Shown here: piece by piece, positions 45,580 through 57,275 of the stretch
Layout of the letters: the number at the start of each line of letters is the position of its first letter
Position numbering within the stretch: position 1 is the stretch's first letter
DNA from: Cepaea nemoralis
Taxonomy: Eukaryota > Mollusca > Gastropoda > Stylommatophora > Helicidae
Length of the DNA stretch: 64,000 bases
Assembly (NCBI GenBank): GCA_014155875.1
Contig: JACEFZ010002052.1
Location: 62,001-126,000, forward strand
Reading direction: 5' to 3'
Position numbers and translations under genes: made by a program
Notes under the pieces: generated by a model
Told to the model about the DNA's origin: nothing
The model's input: the letters and a program-made list of their open reading frames with translations, nothing else
Database searches by the model: none

Positions 45580-45725
45580 ATTCGTGGTACATTTGTAGTG
45601 ACATATTCGTGTAGTTGGCAGTGACAGATCCGTGTAGTCGGTAGTGACAGATCCGTGTAGTCGGTAGTGACAGATCCCTGTAGGGGGTAATGACAGATCC
45701 CTGTAGTCGGTAGTAACAGATCATC
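45580..45725. repeat. 23-bp minisatellite, about 6 copies
   Basis: GTGACAGATCCGTGTAGTCGGTA repeats with period about 23, with degenerate outer copies. Confidence 0.85.
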
Positions 45726-45819
45726 TTCTGGCGTGGTTAAACGATTAAAGCCCCGTCATGTATTCCAATATAGCAATGCGACCTGTAGTAGAATGATTTG
45801 AAACACTAATATGGCCAGA

Positions 45820-46290
45820 ATGGGTTAAAGTAATAGCCAGGACAAACTGAGTTAAAATACCAATTGAAACAGTTAAAGTTAAAGGTTAAAGTAACTTCTG
45901 GGAATGAAAGGATGGAAGTAATAATTGGGACATAATGGGTTAAAGTAGCAACTTGGACAAATTCGGTTAATATAACACATGGGCGAGAATGAGTTAATAT
46001 AACAACTGGGACAGAGTAGGTTAAAGTAAAAAAAACTGGGTCGGGATGGGTTAAAGTAAAATACAGAGACAGGAATATTAAAGTAATGAACGGGATATGA
46101 TGGGTTAACGTAATAAATGTGTAAAACTGTGACAAAAAGGGTTAAAATAACAATTGGGACTGAGTGGGTGAAAGTAACCATTGGACACAATGGGTTATAT
46201 TAGTAACTGGTACAAAACGGGTTAATGTAATAACTGGGACAGAATTGGTTAAAGTAACAATTGTAACAGAATGTATTAAAGTAATACTAG
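45820..46290. repeat. About 27-bp minisatellite, degenerate, about 17 copies
   Basis: GGGTTAAAGTAATAACTGGG, ACAGAAT is the approximate unit; copies vary by substitution and small indels. Confidence 0.9.
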
Positions 46291-46460
46291 GTAAGGGATT
46301 CAAACCCTACACCGGACAGTTGGACTAAAATGTTGACTTCTCATCCTTGACTTGGGGACGTAAGTTACACGTAACTCTGAAGTTCTAGTGATTTCACCTG
46401 ATGGCGAGACACACCGGTAATAGGGAAAGTTAATCCGCAATGCAAAATTCAGTCCAGTGC
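46290..46460 (+). mobile_element. Dispersed repeat / SINE family 2, copy c
   Basis: GGGATTCAAACCCTACACCG, GACAGTTGGACTAAAATGTT, GACTTGGGGA and CTGATGGCGAGACACACCGG, AATAGGGAAAGTTAATCCGC correspond in order to copy b at 13945. The 5' end emerges directly from the 27-bp minisatellite. Confidence 0.7.
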
Positions 46461-47654
46461 TACAAAAACAAAACATAATTTAATACCTAGGAAAACATGG
46501 GTTTAACTAACAACGGGGACATAATGCATTAAAATAACTCTCGCGACAGAGTGAGTTACAATAACATAAACCGTTACGGTTGGTTTCACGTCACACCAGA
46601 CAGCGTTTAATGCTGCTTCAAAGCTTGCTTGTGTTCGTTGGCTTGAGCTTCAACGCGAAGTTCTGTATGTCGGATGAAGGCATCCTGTTGTCCAACATCA
46701 GTGTGATGTCATACAGGACCTGATGTTTGCGTGAGTATCCGTTGTCCCATGTCTGGCTTATGGGCGTGCAGACTGGTGGTTCCTCGCCGTACAGGCAGAC
46801 TGCCAAATGGTGAATTACATATAATAATAAACATCTGCAACTCGTTGTCAAGGTACAACCAAATGAACAGAATCCGGAAGCAATATGCCAAACAAGCATC
46901 GACGACTAAAAGCCGGCTGACATGTCTGTTACGTCAATATTTATTTCCGGCGAACAGCTTGTGATAAATATGAATCAGATTACTAATCATAATAATAATA
47001 TGTGTACCGTTCCTGTACAGCCAGGAGGGCCGGTACCGTAGCAATAAACATAATCACACAGCTGAACCTAACTATTCAAATATCAAGACAATGTCTCACC
47101 GCCTGGCGTCGGTTCTAATGCCTCTTATCGGTTGACCGTTCTGTCACCTTGGCCATTCTCGCCGAGTCCTAATTTATACATTCACGGCCAGCTGTTGGTC
47201 CTGACTGAAAGGAATAATGCTTTAATGATCTAGCTCTTCTACCAAGTAGTTCCTAGCTACTACTGCCATCTCCTGAAGGATTGTTAACAATCTTCTCTCC
47301 TTGAATAGACTCATGCCGCCTTCCGTGCCGCCAGCCCAAGCTCTACTCACTGGTTGCTAAACTATATCGTTGTGACGTTTTCTACCTTCTCACGTCACTT
47401 AGCGACTTTTCCTATCTGTTGGTTCGAGATTACTTCCCAGATTCTTTGTGACTTATCCATTACGTCATTCATTCTGACTCGCTACATGGCACAGACACTC
47501 TCCGACTTCGGAGGAATCGGCGATCCTACTGACTTTAGCCAGGACCCCGAAGGGACCTGTTGCCCAGGACGCTCGACGAGGACGCGTCAATAGGTCTTGG
47601 CCAGTATATAACCCGGCCCTGGTGCCTTGGAAACACCTCTGCGTCCCAGCGTGG
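46461..47654. other. No recognised feature
   Basis: About 1.2 kb; short frames on both strands (93 and 79 codons) show no domain. Nothing repeated elsewhere in the window was noticed. Confidence 0.4.
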
Positions 47655-47697
47655 TTAATGTATGTTTTTCTTCTTCTTTCGTTCGCTTGAAACATGT

Positions 47698-48861
47698 CTA
47701 TAACTGCAACGTTGTTTCTTGTATGAATTTAACTTTCTTTTTTAGTTCACTCAGTGGTCCATAGAGTTGATCTTCCGCTGTTGTTTCTCTAGGCCAGAAG
47801 GTTTGCCTAGCCATGTTATATTTTGAGCAATCTTGGAGTATGTGCTTTGCTGTCTGCGACGCCAAACCACGTGTGCATATGGCTGTTTCACCAATCTTGA
47901 ATTTTGTATACATGTGGTTGCGTAATCTATTGTGTCCTGTTCTGAGGTGCAGAATAATGACTTGTTCTGGTCTGTCCATGACGTGGTAGTCGTCTTGAGC
48001 AGGTTTTGGTGGCTTTCTGACTGATTTGATCATTCTTTTCTTTTGGTGGTATGTAAAGGGCACATCAGGCTGTTCTTCTTTTGCTCCTTCCTTAGCTAAT
48101 CGATCAGCTCTCTCATTTCTGGGTACTCCGCTGTGGGATGGTATCCACTGTATGGTGACCTTATGCTGTCTGCTAAGTTCAGAAAGTAGTGTCCTTAGTA
48201 CTGGCAATTTCCCAGACATGAGCGCCTCGAGTACTGATTTTGCAGCTGTCAATAGCACCACAGGTTGTGTACCATGGCTGGTATTTAGTCATTTCTCTGT
48301 TGCTATCTTGATTGCCTCAATGTCGGCATCATAGTTATGGCAGTACGTTCCTCTTGGTACTCTGGCCGTGTCCCTAGTATTATTTTGGCTATTCTATGTA
48401 CACTCCCGCTCCTCCATTTAAAACAGCATTTTGTGCTGACGCATCTGTGTAGACTCGGATCCAGATGTCATCTGAATATTCTTCATCAAGGAAGCTGAGA
48501 GTGGCTGTTCTGCACTCCTTGTCAAATATTCCTTTCACTTTTGTCTGGATTTGTAGTGATAGTCTATGTTCATCTTTCCATTGAGTTCTCTCTGGTATAG
48601 TTTTTAGGAGATACCAACTGTGGGCAGATCGGTGGTTTCGCTGCAGAGTCGTTTGGCCTGGTGGATAAAACTGCTTCTTTTCAACTGCCCCATAGCTAAG
48701 TTTTCAAATCTGTTCTTCATAGGTTGGCCTGTAAAGCTGAGGAACTTTTCTGCTTGTATTAGCGTTTTCGTATTTCTGCGCTCTCGTAGTGCTTGTGTCC
48801 TGCCCATCTCCACTATAGGAGTTGATCTCATCCCTCCTGCGGTGACTCTAAGTGCTTGATT
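47698..48861 (-). pseudogene. Non-LTR A ORF2 remnant: post-RT, RNase H and Cys/His region
   Basis: The frame 48261-47698 carries the C-terminal RNase H half (IQWIPSHSGVPRNERADRLA) and the following basic region. An upstream frame (48831-48604) carries the pre-RNase H region (MRSTPIVEMGRTQALRERR). They are separated by frame changes, and the RNase H YTDGS region lies between them in a broken state. The usual Cys residues of the final motif are partly lost (CTRG where copy 1 has CTCG). In this copy the family's stop is preserved near 47700. Confidence 0.75.
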
Positions 48862-49204
48862 TTACTCCTTTTCCAGCTCTTGTAGTGTGGTTTTTGATGC
48901 CGAACACAACGCAGTTGACCCGTATTCTGGGTATGGTCGTATGCTCTGTTGATAAACTTTGCTAAGTATTTTCCCACTGGCTCCCATTTGGTTCCACTTA
49001 GTTTTCTCAGGACAGCTATTTTCCTTCTGGATTTTGCTACTGCTTTATTGGTGTGCTTTTTCCATGTCAGCCTGTCATCAAATGTTACTACAAGGTATGC
49101 TGGTTCTTTATCTTCTCTTGGGGGTATTCCATTTATCTGGACGATCCCTGCCTTTTGTTCTGGGGAGAGTGTAAATAGAGTGGTGCTGCACTTGTCAGTG
49201 TTTA

Positions 49205-49209
49205 TGCTG
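49205..49209. other. Target-site duplication, left (TGCTG)
   Basis: TGCTG immediately left of the LTR element. The same five bases follow the right LTR at 63653-63657. The uninterrupted sequence in non-LTR A copy 1 (about 1903-1907) has a single TGCTG. Confidence 0.9.
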
Positions 49210-49837
49210 TGTCAGCAACTTGCTTGCGACAGGTATTTCAGGACTCCCCTACTTTTGCACCACACGAAATAATAACTCGTGTCATTTGCAAAAGGTACAA
49301 TTTATTTAGAGCTGATTACAAACAAGCTCTGCGAGCGGAATACTTCATTGACAATATACGTCATGTTACGTTACATAGATGCAATGAAGAAGTGATAATG
49401 ATACTATTAATCACTGAATGGAATCTAAAGCCTAACAATCACTATTGTCTATAAACTTATAGTATTCATAAGGAACACGTCTACTCTCCAGTCGTCTCAG
49501 TCCCAGTCTGAGCCACGCTTCTAATTGCGTGTTCGAACACGGACGTTGGAACCTCCGTGCGCTGACGAGTCTTGCGTGCATGGTGTCCCAGCACGCTGGT
49601 CAGTTAACTCGAGTAACCTGTACTCCATGGTTACTCGTCGAGGCGGTTAGTTTCCTAGTGTTTTGGGAAACCCTCGCTCACTTGCATTCAATGCTCTCTT
49701 GGTTGATACAAGTGTGTCCCGTTGTGAAGCTATTTATAGCGCTGGTGTCTCTCCTGTCTGGTGTCCTTTAATAAACTCTGTCTTAGCTCTATTACTTATA
49801 TTCTTAACTCTGTAAACTCATATTTAGATCTTTGACA
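49210..49837 (-). repeat. 3' LTR of the Gypsy-like element
   Basis: 628 bp, identical in length to the LTR at 63025-63652 and differing at four positions (T/G, A/G, T/C, T/C). On the sense (minus) strand a TATA box lies at 49731-49740 (GCTATAAATA) and AATAAA at 49301-49306. Confidence 0.95.
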
Positions 49838-49839
49838 GG

Positions 49840-49853
49840 CTCCTCTCCTCTCC
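49840..49853 (-). promoter_or_regulatory. Polypurine tract
   Basis: The minus strand reads GGAGAGGAGAGGAG two bases before the 3' LTR. It is the expected primer site for plus-strand synthesis. Confidence 0.75.
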
Positions 49854-52800
49854 GTGGAGTGTTGCAACCTTTTAACTCATTGCTTGTAACACGTTGTATG
49901 GTCACACACAAAAATTGGCTGTCCAATTTTGTCAAAGATCTAATAAGTTGTAAATCTCTCTTCTGGGGATAGAACAACCTCTCTTATTTCCTTATTCACA
50001 CTGTTCTATTAATTCACTCGGCTAATTGAGTAGCCCATCGTATCAGTACAGTTGGCTATAGATCTTCTTGGGAATTGTTTTGATCCGGAACCGTTGTCTT
50101 ATGACTTATGTCCTGACTTCCGTCTTATGACCCTATGTCTTCTGACTTCTGTCCGATCACTTATGTCTTTTGACCTGTCCTCATTTTGCCCAAAATGACA
50201 ACCCAATACAAGTTGACTCTGTTATGAGTACAACACATGAGCATCGAATGTTCATGTTCCCAATAATATCAACCCCAACTCGTATACATTAAGTTCTACT
50301 CTTCACCTTCTCGCTTCCGCTTGTGAAGAAATATTTTAAATGTTCCATTAAGGTTTTTAAGAAGTTATTGTGTCCCTTGATTTGAGTTACTGTTCTTTGA
50401 AACAAATGGTGTATGCAACTTTTATGTGTTCGTTTTCCTGTTTGTTTGCGTGTTTTCTAATAAACTACAGTGTACTTAATTTGCTAACATGTGTATGCGT
50501 TTCTATTCTACATGTGTGTATCCCTTCGAGCGCCGTAAATCGGTTTATTGTGGCTACAAATGTCTGTTATTCTTATTTATGACCACAATTCCGTTTCAAG
50601 ATGCTCAAAGTATTTTCTCTATTTAATCTACTAAAGTATAGCAGTAACACACTTAAAACCTGACAACACATTGGTTACACAGATTGACACAGACAAGTCA
50701 TAACAAGACGTTTTAAGCGGTGAAAAAAAAATTTGCCGCTACCTCTCTCTCTCTCTTTCTCTTTCTTTCAATGTTTACTATTGTATTATTCTCTCCTCTC
50801 ATTTACACATCTTTTGTTCACTTTCATACCATCGTTATGTTTAAGACATTCATTCGTCATTAAAATATGGTTCATAATATCAAGTAAATGAACATTACAT
50901 ATTTACATTAAATGATTGGCTGAATTATACAAGTTTTCACGCCTAATGACTGTGCCGTTCCTTTGCACGTGTCATGCCTATGCAAATGGGGTCCTGCCTA
51001 TACAAAATATACAAGTTTGTGACGATGGTTTGTTACCGATCCTGTAATACTAACTAATGTAACTAGCTGATGTAATTTGGTGTGCTGTTCTAAATTTATC
51101 CTAACGGAAATAACCTAAGTAATTAATTACATTTAAGCAAAATGGGTTAGTTACCTTCAAGTGTTATTGGTACATGAAATGATGTTAATTCCTAAATGGT
51201 TGGGTTAGTTTAGAAATGATATTTTAAATAAATGAATTTATAAATGGTTATGTTTGCGTGGTTGTAGCATAATGGCTCCAGACGTTCGCATCCCCAGTCC
51301 ATTTACATTTCTCAATATTAAAACAATTAAATAACGTAAGCCGTCTTGATAACTTGGTCTAAGAATAACTTAGAAACTTCGAGATCGGGAGAAAGGGGAT
51401 GAACGGTGGTGACCCATAGTGATTGGTTGATCCTTGGGCGAGTAACGCTATTATCTAGGCATAATTAATTAGCCCGCCAGTCGAAGCTTTGATTCCATCT
51501 CGATAGGATGTGTCAACGATGCAGTGATCATAACGTGCCCAAAATCCATCTTTAAGATGTAGTTTCTGCATCTCAGGTACCACAAATCATTTATATGTTA
51601 TGCGTAAGCCTGATGATAAGAGAGTGAAACGAATGGCATGGTATTTTTCTTGAGAAAATGTGAGAATGAAGACCGACATTCGTTCTACAGTGAAACTAAA
51701 GCTGCCGCTCTAACATGTCATGTCTGCCACAGTGAAATATTCTTACCATGTCTATTAGCTATCTGAATGATGATTTGCATGTGCTTGTGTCTGTAAACTA
51801 CGCTCAATGCATATTGCAAAACCTCTGCGCGCTCTGAATATTCGTGAGTGCCTATCATGACTCATTCTAACCAAACTGTACACTGCTCTTGCTAGTTACA
51901 TTTGGCAGTCTGGATTGGAATGTGTGATGCTGCATGTAATATTTCCTTTATAATGGCTGAGAATGTTTGAGTGAATGAGACGGTAATTATATAATTAACC
52001 TCTCATATTTGTAAAAGTAACGATGCTTATTATATCCATGTTTGCGGGACTGTATTGCGCGTTAGAGATTACAAAGTTCATGTAATATCTGAGGGCTATG
52101 TTACGCTCAAGAAGATTGCCAAAGCATTCATATAGATTTGCCTAGGATGCAATTTCTCTTCAACGTTATGTACTGGGTCCTTTGCAACAAATGGTTTGGG
52201 TTCATATGAATTACATTCCGACAAGGAGCAAGAGTGTCTGGTCTGCTGAATATAAATGAGGCTCAGGATAATTGTCAAGGAAAATTCATGTCTTCTTTCA
52301 TATGTGTATTCCACATTTGAAAGCATTGCTTATGCAATACTGCTTGGTACTCATTGTAGTAAATATTACCATTACTCAGTGGGACAAGAGCACATGATGA
52401 TGATTATAATGGTGTGAAGCTGCCCCGGATTTAGCATGTGTGCCTATGATCTCACAGTTTTGGGGATGGCCCTTGTGAGGGAGATATCACCCCGGACCAC
52501 CAAATAAATTGCACATCATCACCAGTGAAAGGCGGGTGTTCGAATATCACTTCTCTCCCCCCTTCCCATTCCTCTCTGAATTTGAAATGGTATTACATCA
52601 CCATGATCATGTTTAAACAGATGTAAAACACATGTTGTACCTTTGTTTATTAACAGAATGAGGAGGATGGAGAGGCTTTCAATTAACAGGACAACTCCAG
52701 GGAAGTCCTGAGCTCTAACCTTCAATATAGCTTATACTTATAAGATGGACTCTCCAAGAAAAACTAACACATAAACCCAGGTTGCACATACTCAGCCTGC

Positions 52801-55006
52801 ATTCACATAACCTGGCAGATACAGATGGCCTGGAAGGAAAGTTTTATAAAAAACTATAACAGGGATACTCTCCATTTATCAATGTTCCAAGCTCTATCTT
52901 CAAGAAACATTCTGGAAGAAATCTTGGAAGTGAGAGATCACCTGAATTTCAGCATGCATCTATTGGCCAAGGGTGAACATCCATTGTGAACTTGGAGTTT
53001 ACCATCATTCTTCTCAAAACCATATCTTGAGGAGTATTCCAACTTAATACTGGCTGGAAAGCTTAACAGAAGAATAAAAAGAGCAAATTCACAATCTGGA
53101 TTGTGCATTAACTGTGGTGTAGATCAGTACCATCAGAAACCTGTGGGAGAGACTGGCAGAAGGAAGAAGGCTGGGACATATTTGTTTCATAGCTCTTCCT
53201 CTACAGGAGGAGTAGAACAAGGTCCTAAGTGTCAACTCCATGAACAGTCTACTCGCCCTTAGGAAGTAAATGCTGTCCATTTTCATAGACTTGTTGCAGC
53301 AGGAATTAGCATGAACTGGAAAAACATTGTAGGGAGAATGGCCACCTGAAACATTCCCAACACATTCATAGGTGCTAAAAGAGGTTCAAGGATCAGTATG
53401 GCAGTGTCTCCCTATACTTGCTCCATGACTATGGTTATAAGTTATCATGTTTTCCTCAGTGACAGTTTAGGGAAGGACTTAAGCATAAAATGGTCTGTGG
53501 TGTAGGATGATTTTCTGAAGTAGAGATGAAGGAGGAGGGTTTGTTTAAGTTGATGTTTTTCTTTGGGGAATTGGGTGAGGTATTTGGGTTTTTTTCATAA
53601 TCAATGTCAATTTTATTGCATATTACTAAAATGTTTTGAAATGTGATTTTTGGCCGATTGTGAATGAAGCCTGGGTCTTCACTTGACCTCATAAAACATC
53701 AATAAAGATAGTAGGAAGAAAACAGTTTTGAGATGACATGTTTCTGTGATTGTCTTGTGCACTGTTGTGAAATACATTACTTTGTGATGAATTGTCCAAC
53801 TGTTGTCAAGCATCTTCATGGTGACTGTTACATCTACTGTGGTTGTTGGTTTCAGAGATTGTGGAAGTCCTGTGTATATGGTGTCAAGTATCTTCCATGA
53901 TGTATGACTTGTCTAATCTGTTGGTGTGATCATTCCTTTGTGAATGTGGGTCCAACTGTTGTCAAGATCTTCTCAGGTTGACTTGTTCAACTGGTGTAAA
54001 GTACCGTTGGTGTTGTTTATGTTCATTACAGTGGTCCAATTGTCAATGTGGTCATTTGTCCAAGTGTCTTGTGTCACTTGAATTAATTAAAGAGATCGAT
54101 CATGAGGTGGGCGACCAGAGCACAGTAAACAGGATAAGTGAAAGAACTGCTTTCATTTGTTGCTGTGGCTAACTGCCAAGATCTCTATATAACCTGTAGG
54201 AGGAATCATCTAATAATAATTCTGTGTTGATCTTAAACTTAGGTCTAATTTCTCACAGTGGGGGTATTCGATGAGCCAAATTCTGTATGGTTTCTCTACA
54301 AAGGTTCTGCGAGACTACATATCAATACCTCTAGACAAGACTTGCTGTTACAAACCTGTATCTTTTATAAAGATCTATACTTTATGGAAAGTCACTTGTT
54401 GGTGCTTCTGTAATTATCTAAAACCCAAAATAGAAAACCTCACAGTGGTGATAAAGTAAAGTAATATTTAACAATTGCATTTCTAATATAGGTGTTAATT
54501 TAAATGGGTTCTTAACTAGATGTAGGTGACATTATTATCACATGACATAAATAAAGTTATATATGCACTTGAACATTTTGCAATTCAATTATTAATACAA
54601 AAATGAAGTTATGCGTACTGTTTATAAAACAATATTATCTACATATCACAATTACTTTTATATATAATTACACTAACTAATGTCGTCCTTTCGGGTGTGA
54701 TGATGGAGCACTGTTCTTTGTAGACTATTTTCATAACATAGTTTATTTAGCCAAAGTCTTATATGCTCTCCTTCCTGGATAGTGTTTATATATATATAGT
54801 TCCCTACTAATTTATGTAGGTTCACATCTAACACTTCAATGTAAATATGGCTTATATATGTGTTAGCGATGTAGCCATACTACTTATGCGTCTGTTTGTT
54901 TTACTCATAATGGCACTGTTACTCTTACACAGTTTAAACGCTTGGCGATGATAACGCACTTACAGTGTAACTTTTTCACCACATACGGCACTGATCTAAT
55001 TAGCAA
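49854..55006 (-). other. Long 3' region of the LTR element without recognisable coding sequence
   Basis: About 5.2 kb between the pol stop and the polypurine tract. The longest frames are below 80 codons and none resembles env, a dUTPase, a chromodomain or another transposon. A degenerate repeat containing CAACTGTTGTCAAG, AAGTATCTTCCATGA and similar lies at about 53780-54070. Near 52530, GGTGTTCGAATATC is weakly B-box-like. It may be an extended 3' UTR, a degraded third ORF, or further unrecognised insertions. Confidence 0.6.
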
Positions 55007-56194
55007 TTACAGTGTCCCTGTTTCTGGTGATCTCTGGTCGATCTCTTCCTGTACCTCAGGTATTTCAATGTTTGACGGTCGACTCAAAGTGTCTGCCAAA
55101 GAGTTCAAACTCCCCTTTAAATGCTGGATGGTAAAGGCATAGTTCTGCAGTATCAAGGCCCATCTGTAGACCCTATTGTTGTGGGGAATGCCAGACTGCA
55201 TCACAGACAGCGGAGAATTGTCGGTCTGGATCACACACTGTGCTCCTGCCAGAAACCTATGAAGTTTTCTAACACAATAGATTAAGCTGAGGCCCTCCAA
55301 TTCTGATGCTGAGTATCTTGATTCAGCTGGGCTGATCTTACGACTTACGTACATTACTGGGTGGAACTTCCCTTCGTAAAATTGGCCTAGTACTCCTGAT
55401 TTGGAGATAGCACTTGCGTCTGTACGTAAAAAATAGGTAAGATTTTGGTTAGGCAAACGCAAAATAGGTGGAACGCTGAATAAATATTTCAATTTTGATA
55501 ATGCACTAATTAACCGTGCATCTTGAATATCCAATTTTGCCGAAGCTTTCAAAATATTGGAAAAAACACTGGTGATTTCCGCCAGATTGGGAATAAATTT
55601 ACTATAATAATTCACAAGACCAAGTAGACTTCTGACCTGTTTCTTGGTCGTTGGCATAGTCAAATTGAGAATCTTGGTCACAATCTTTTCATCTGTTCTG
55701 AGTTGGCCCCTGCAGATGGTATGGCCTAGGAAGTCAATTTCTTCCATGCCCAACTCTACTTTAGTGGGCTTGACTGTAAGCCCGAATAATCGCAACCTAT
55801 CGAAGACATGTCGTAGTTTCTGTAGGTGTGATGTCCAGTCTACAGTATGAATACATATGTCATCTATGTATGTAGAAGTATTTGTCACCCCGTGAAGAAG
55901 ATCCCTAGTTAGACGGACGAAAGTCGCTGGAGCATTACGAAGGCCAAAAGGAAGGAATCGCCACTCATAGAGACCTAAAGGTGTGGAGAAAGCTGTTAAA
56001 GGAATTGAATTTTCTTGCATCGGGATCTGCCAAAATCCTTTCGTGAGATCGAGTTTGGATAATATGCGAGATGTAGACATATCAAGGATCAAATCCTCGC
56101 ATGCTGGGATTGGTTCAGCATCAATTTTGGTCACTCTGTTCAAACGTCGATAATCGACGCAGAGTCGAATTGTTGAGTCCTTTTTTGGCGACAA
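55007..56194 (-). CDS. Gypsy-like pol: reverse transcriptase and RNase H
   Basis: 395-residue frame, the C-terminal part of pol. RT: CVDYRRLN at 12-19, Asp49 in KLDLTKGFWQ, FLPFGLRNAP at 80-89 and the catalytic YIDD at 109-112; then the thumb and connection (FLGHTI, VRSLLGLVNYYSKFIPN). RNase H from about 255: Asp259 in RTDAS, SASELEGLS with Glu298/300, Asp325 in IQTDNSPL and the ADTLSR end at 367-372. It synthesises DNA from the element RNA and degrades the template. It ends with a stop at 55007 and no integrase follows. The start is set by a frameshift from the preceding frame near 56187, in an A run. Confidence 0.92.
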   Translation of the reverse strand: MSPKKDSTIRLCVDYRRLNRVTKIDAEPIPACEDLILDMSTSRILSKLDLTKGFWQIPMQENSIPLTAFSTPLGLYEWRFLPFGLRNAPATFVRLTRDLLHGVTNTSTYIDDICIHTVDWTSHLQKLRHVFDRLRLFGLTVKPTKVELGMEEIDFLGHTICRGQLRTDEKIVTKILNLTMPTTKKQVRSLLGLVNYYSKFIPNLAEITSVFSNILKASAKLDIQDARLISALSKLKYLFSVPPILRLPNQNLTYFLRTDASAISKSGVLGQFYEGKFHPVMYVSRKISPAESRYSASELEGLSLIYCVRKLHRFLAGAQCVIQTDNSPLSVMQSGIPHNNRVYRWALILQNYAFTIQHLKGSLNSLADTLSRPSNIEIPEVQEEIDQRSPETGTL

Positions 56195-57275
56195 GGACGA
56201 TAGGGAAAGAATATTCTGACTGAGATTTCCTAATTATTCCACTCGACTCAAGAGATAGTAATTCTTTGTAGAGATTAGCCCTATAATTTAGTGGGATGGA
56301 ATAAGGTCGACACTTGATTGGGGTGTGATCAGTCAGAATAATGGAGTGCTCTATTCTGTTTGTCTTTCCTGGGATGTCGGAGAAAATGTCTTTGTATTCC
56401 GTCACTAATTCTATCATCTGTCGTCGTTGCTCGTCTGTAAGTTTGCCTTCTATCCGTATGCTCTCAATAGTCCCAGTCGTGTCTACTGTAGGGACTGGTA
56501 ATTCTATTCCGTCGTCATCTGTCTCGTTCAGTACTGTTGTTGTACTAGCTGTGTGTGCTGTTACCTGGCTAAGTGTGTTTGCGATGTCGTTGTCCTGCGT
56601 CGCCCTACCTAGTGTAGTTGTGTTATGTACATCTGTCGTCCGATTAATTGGTGTGGGTGCATCTTGCTCGTCTGTCGGTAGTTCATGTCGTGAGAAGTAT
56701 GGTTTCAGCATGTTGATATGAAATATCTTTAATTTTCCATTTATCGATATTTCATAATCGACATCTGATATTTTCCGTTCAACGTTGAATGGCCCTTGCC
56801 ACGATGTTAGTAACAAATTAAGTTTTTCTGGTAGTAAAAGCAGAACCTTCTGATTAGGTTCAAGGTGTATTGTTTTAGCACCCTTATTTGCATAGTCGCG
56901 GTACATCTGTCCTTTCCTCTCCAAAGATGATTTGGCTATTACACACGCTTTCATTATTCTATCGCGTGTCTCTGTTACCATCTCATACGGTGTTACTGAT
57001 GTTGGGTTTTCTGGTAAGCTAGTGATTAGCTGATGGTAAATTGTTAGGGGTCCTCGAGGGTTCGCCCCATACACTAATTCAAAAGGTGAGAAACCCGTAC
57101 TAGAGTGCGGAATTTCTCTATGGGGGGGGGGGGCAAATAGCACTGCTGGCAATAGTGTGTCCCAATCAGATGGGTTTTCTGCTGTTACTTTCGCCAGCAT
57201 GTGTTTGAGATCCCCGTTAATTTTTTCTATGATCCCGTTGCTCATTGGGTGGTACGGTGTACAGAAATGCTGCAT
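56121..57275 (-). CDS. Gypsy-like pol: end of integrase, GPY/F module, linker and start of RT
   Basis: 384-residue frame. It opens with the third catalytic residue of integrase (Glu17 in MSNGIIEKING), then the integrase C-terminal domain and a GPY/F module (WQGPFNVERKISDVDYEI, then INMLKPYF). A Thr/Asp-rich linker of about 100 residues follows, and from about 285 the RT entry region (LVTEYKDIFSD, KCRPYSIPLNYR, SGIIRKS, VLVAKK). This single frame shows directly that integrase and RT are fused with integrase first. A frameshift at about 57275 separates it from the rest of integrase, and another at about 56187 from the rest of RT. Confidence 0.92.
   Translation of the reverse strand: MQHFCTPYHPMSNGIIEKINGDLKHMLAKVTAENPSDWDTLLPAVLFAPPPHREIPHSSTGFSPFELVYGANPRGPLTIYHQLITSLPENPTSVTPYEMVTETRDRIMKACVIAKSSLERKGQMYRDYANKGAKTIHLEPNQKVLLLLPEKLNLLLTSWQGPFNVERKISDVDYEISINGKLKIFHINMLKPYFSRHELPTDEQDAPTPINRTTDVHNTTTLGRATQDNDIANTLSQVTAHTASTTTVLNETDDDGIELPVPTVDTTGTIESIRIEGKLTDEQRRQMIELVTEYKDIFSDIPGKTNRIEHSIILTDHTPIKCRPYSIPLNYRANLYKELLSLESSGIIRKSQSEYSFPIVLVAKKGLNNSTLRRLSTFEQSDQN

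Larger units (their letters stand above)
47655..49209 (-). mobile_element. Non-LTR retrotransposon A, copy 2, 3' part
   Basis: Collinear with about 322-1905 of copy 1, differing by scattered substitutions and small indels. It contains the RNase H and Cys/His region and the end of RT. It is interrupted at 49209 by the LTR retrotransposon and continues at 63653-63862. Several frameshifts and stops are present. Confidence 0.88.

Noticed and set aside
49209..49771. Conserved 80-codon plus-strand frames found in both LTRs
   Set aside because: They are conserved because the LTRs are near-identical. They lie antisense to the element and contain no recognisable domain.
49854..55006. An env gene downstream of pol
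   Set aside because: No frame above about 80 codons and no signal peptide, fusion or transmembrane pattern could be assembled.
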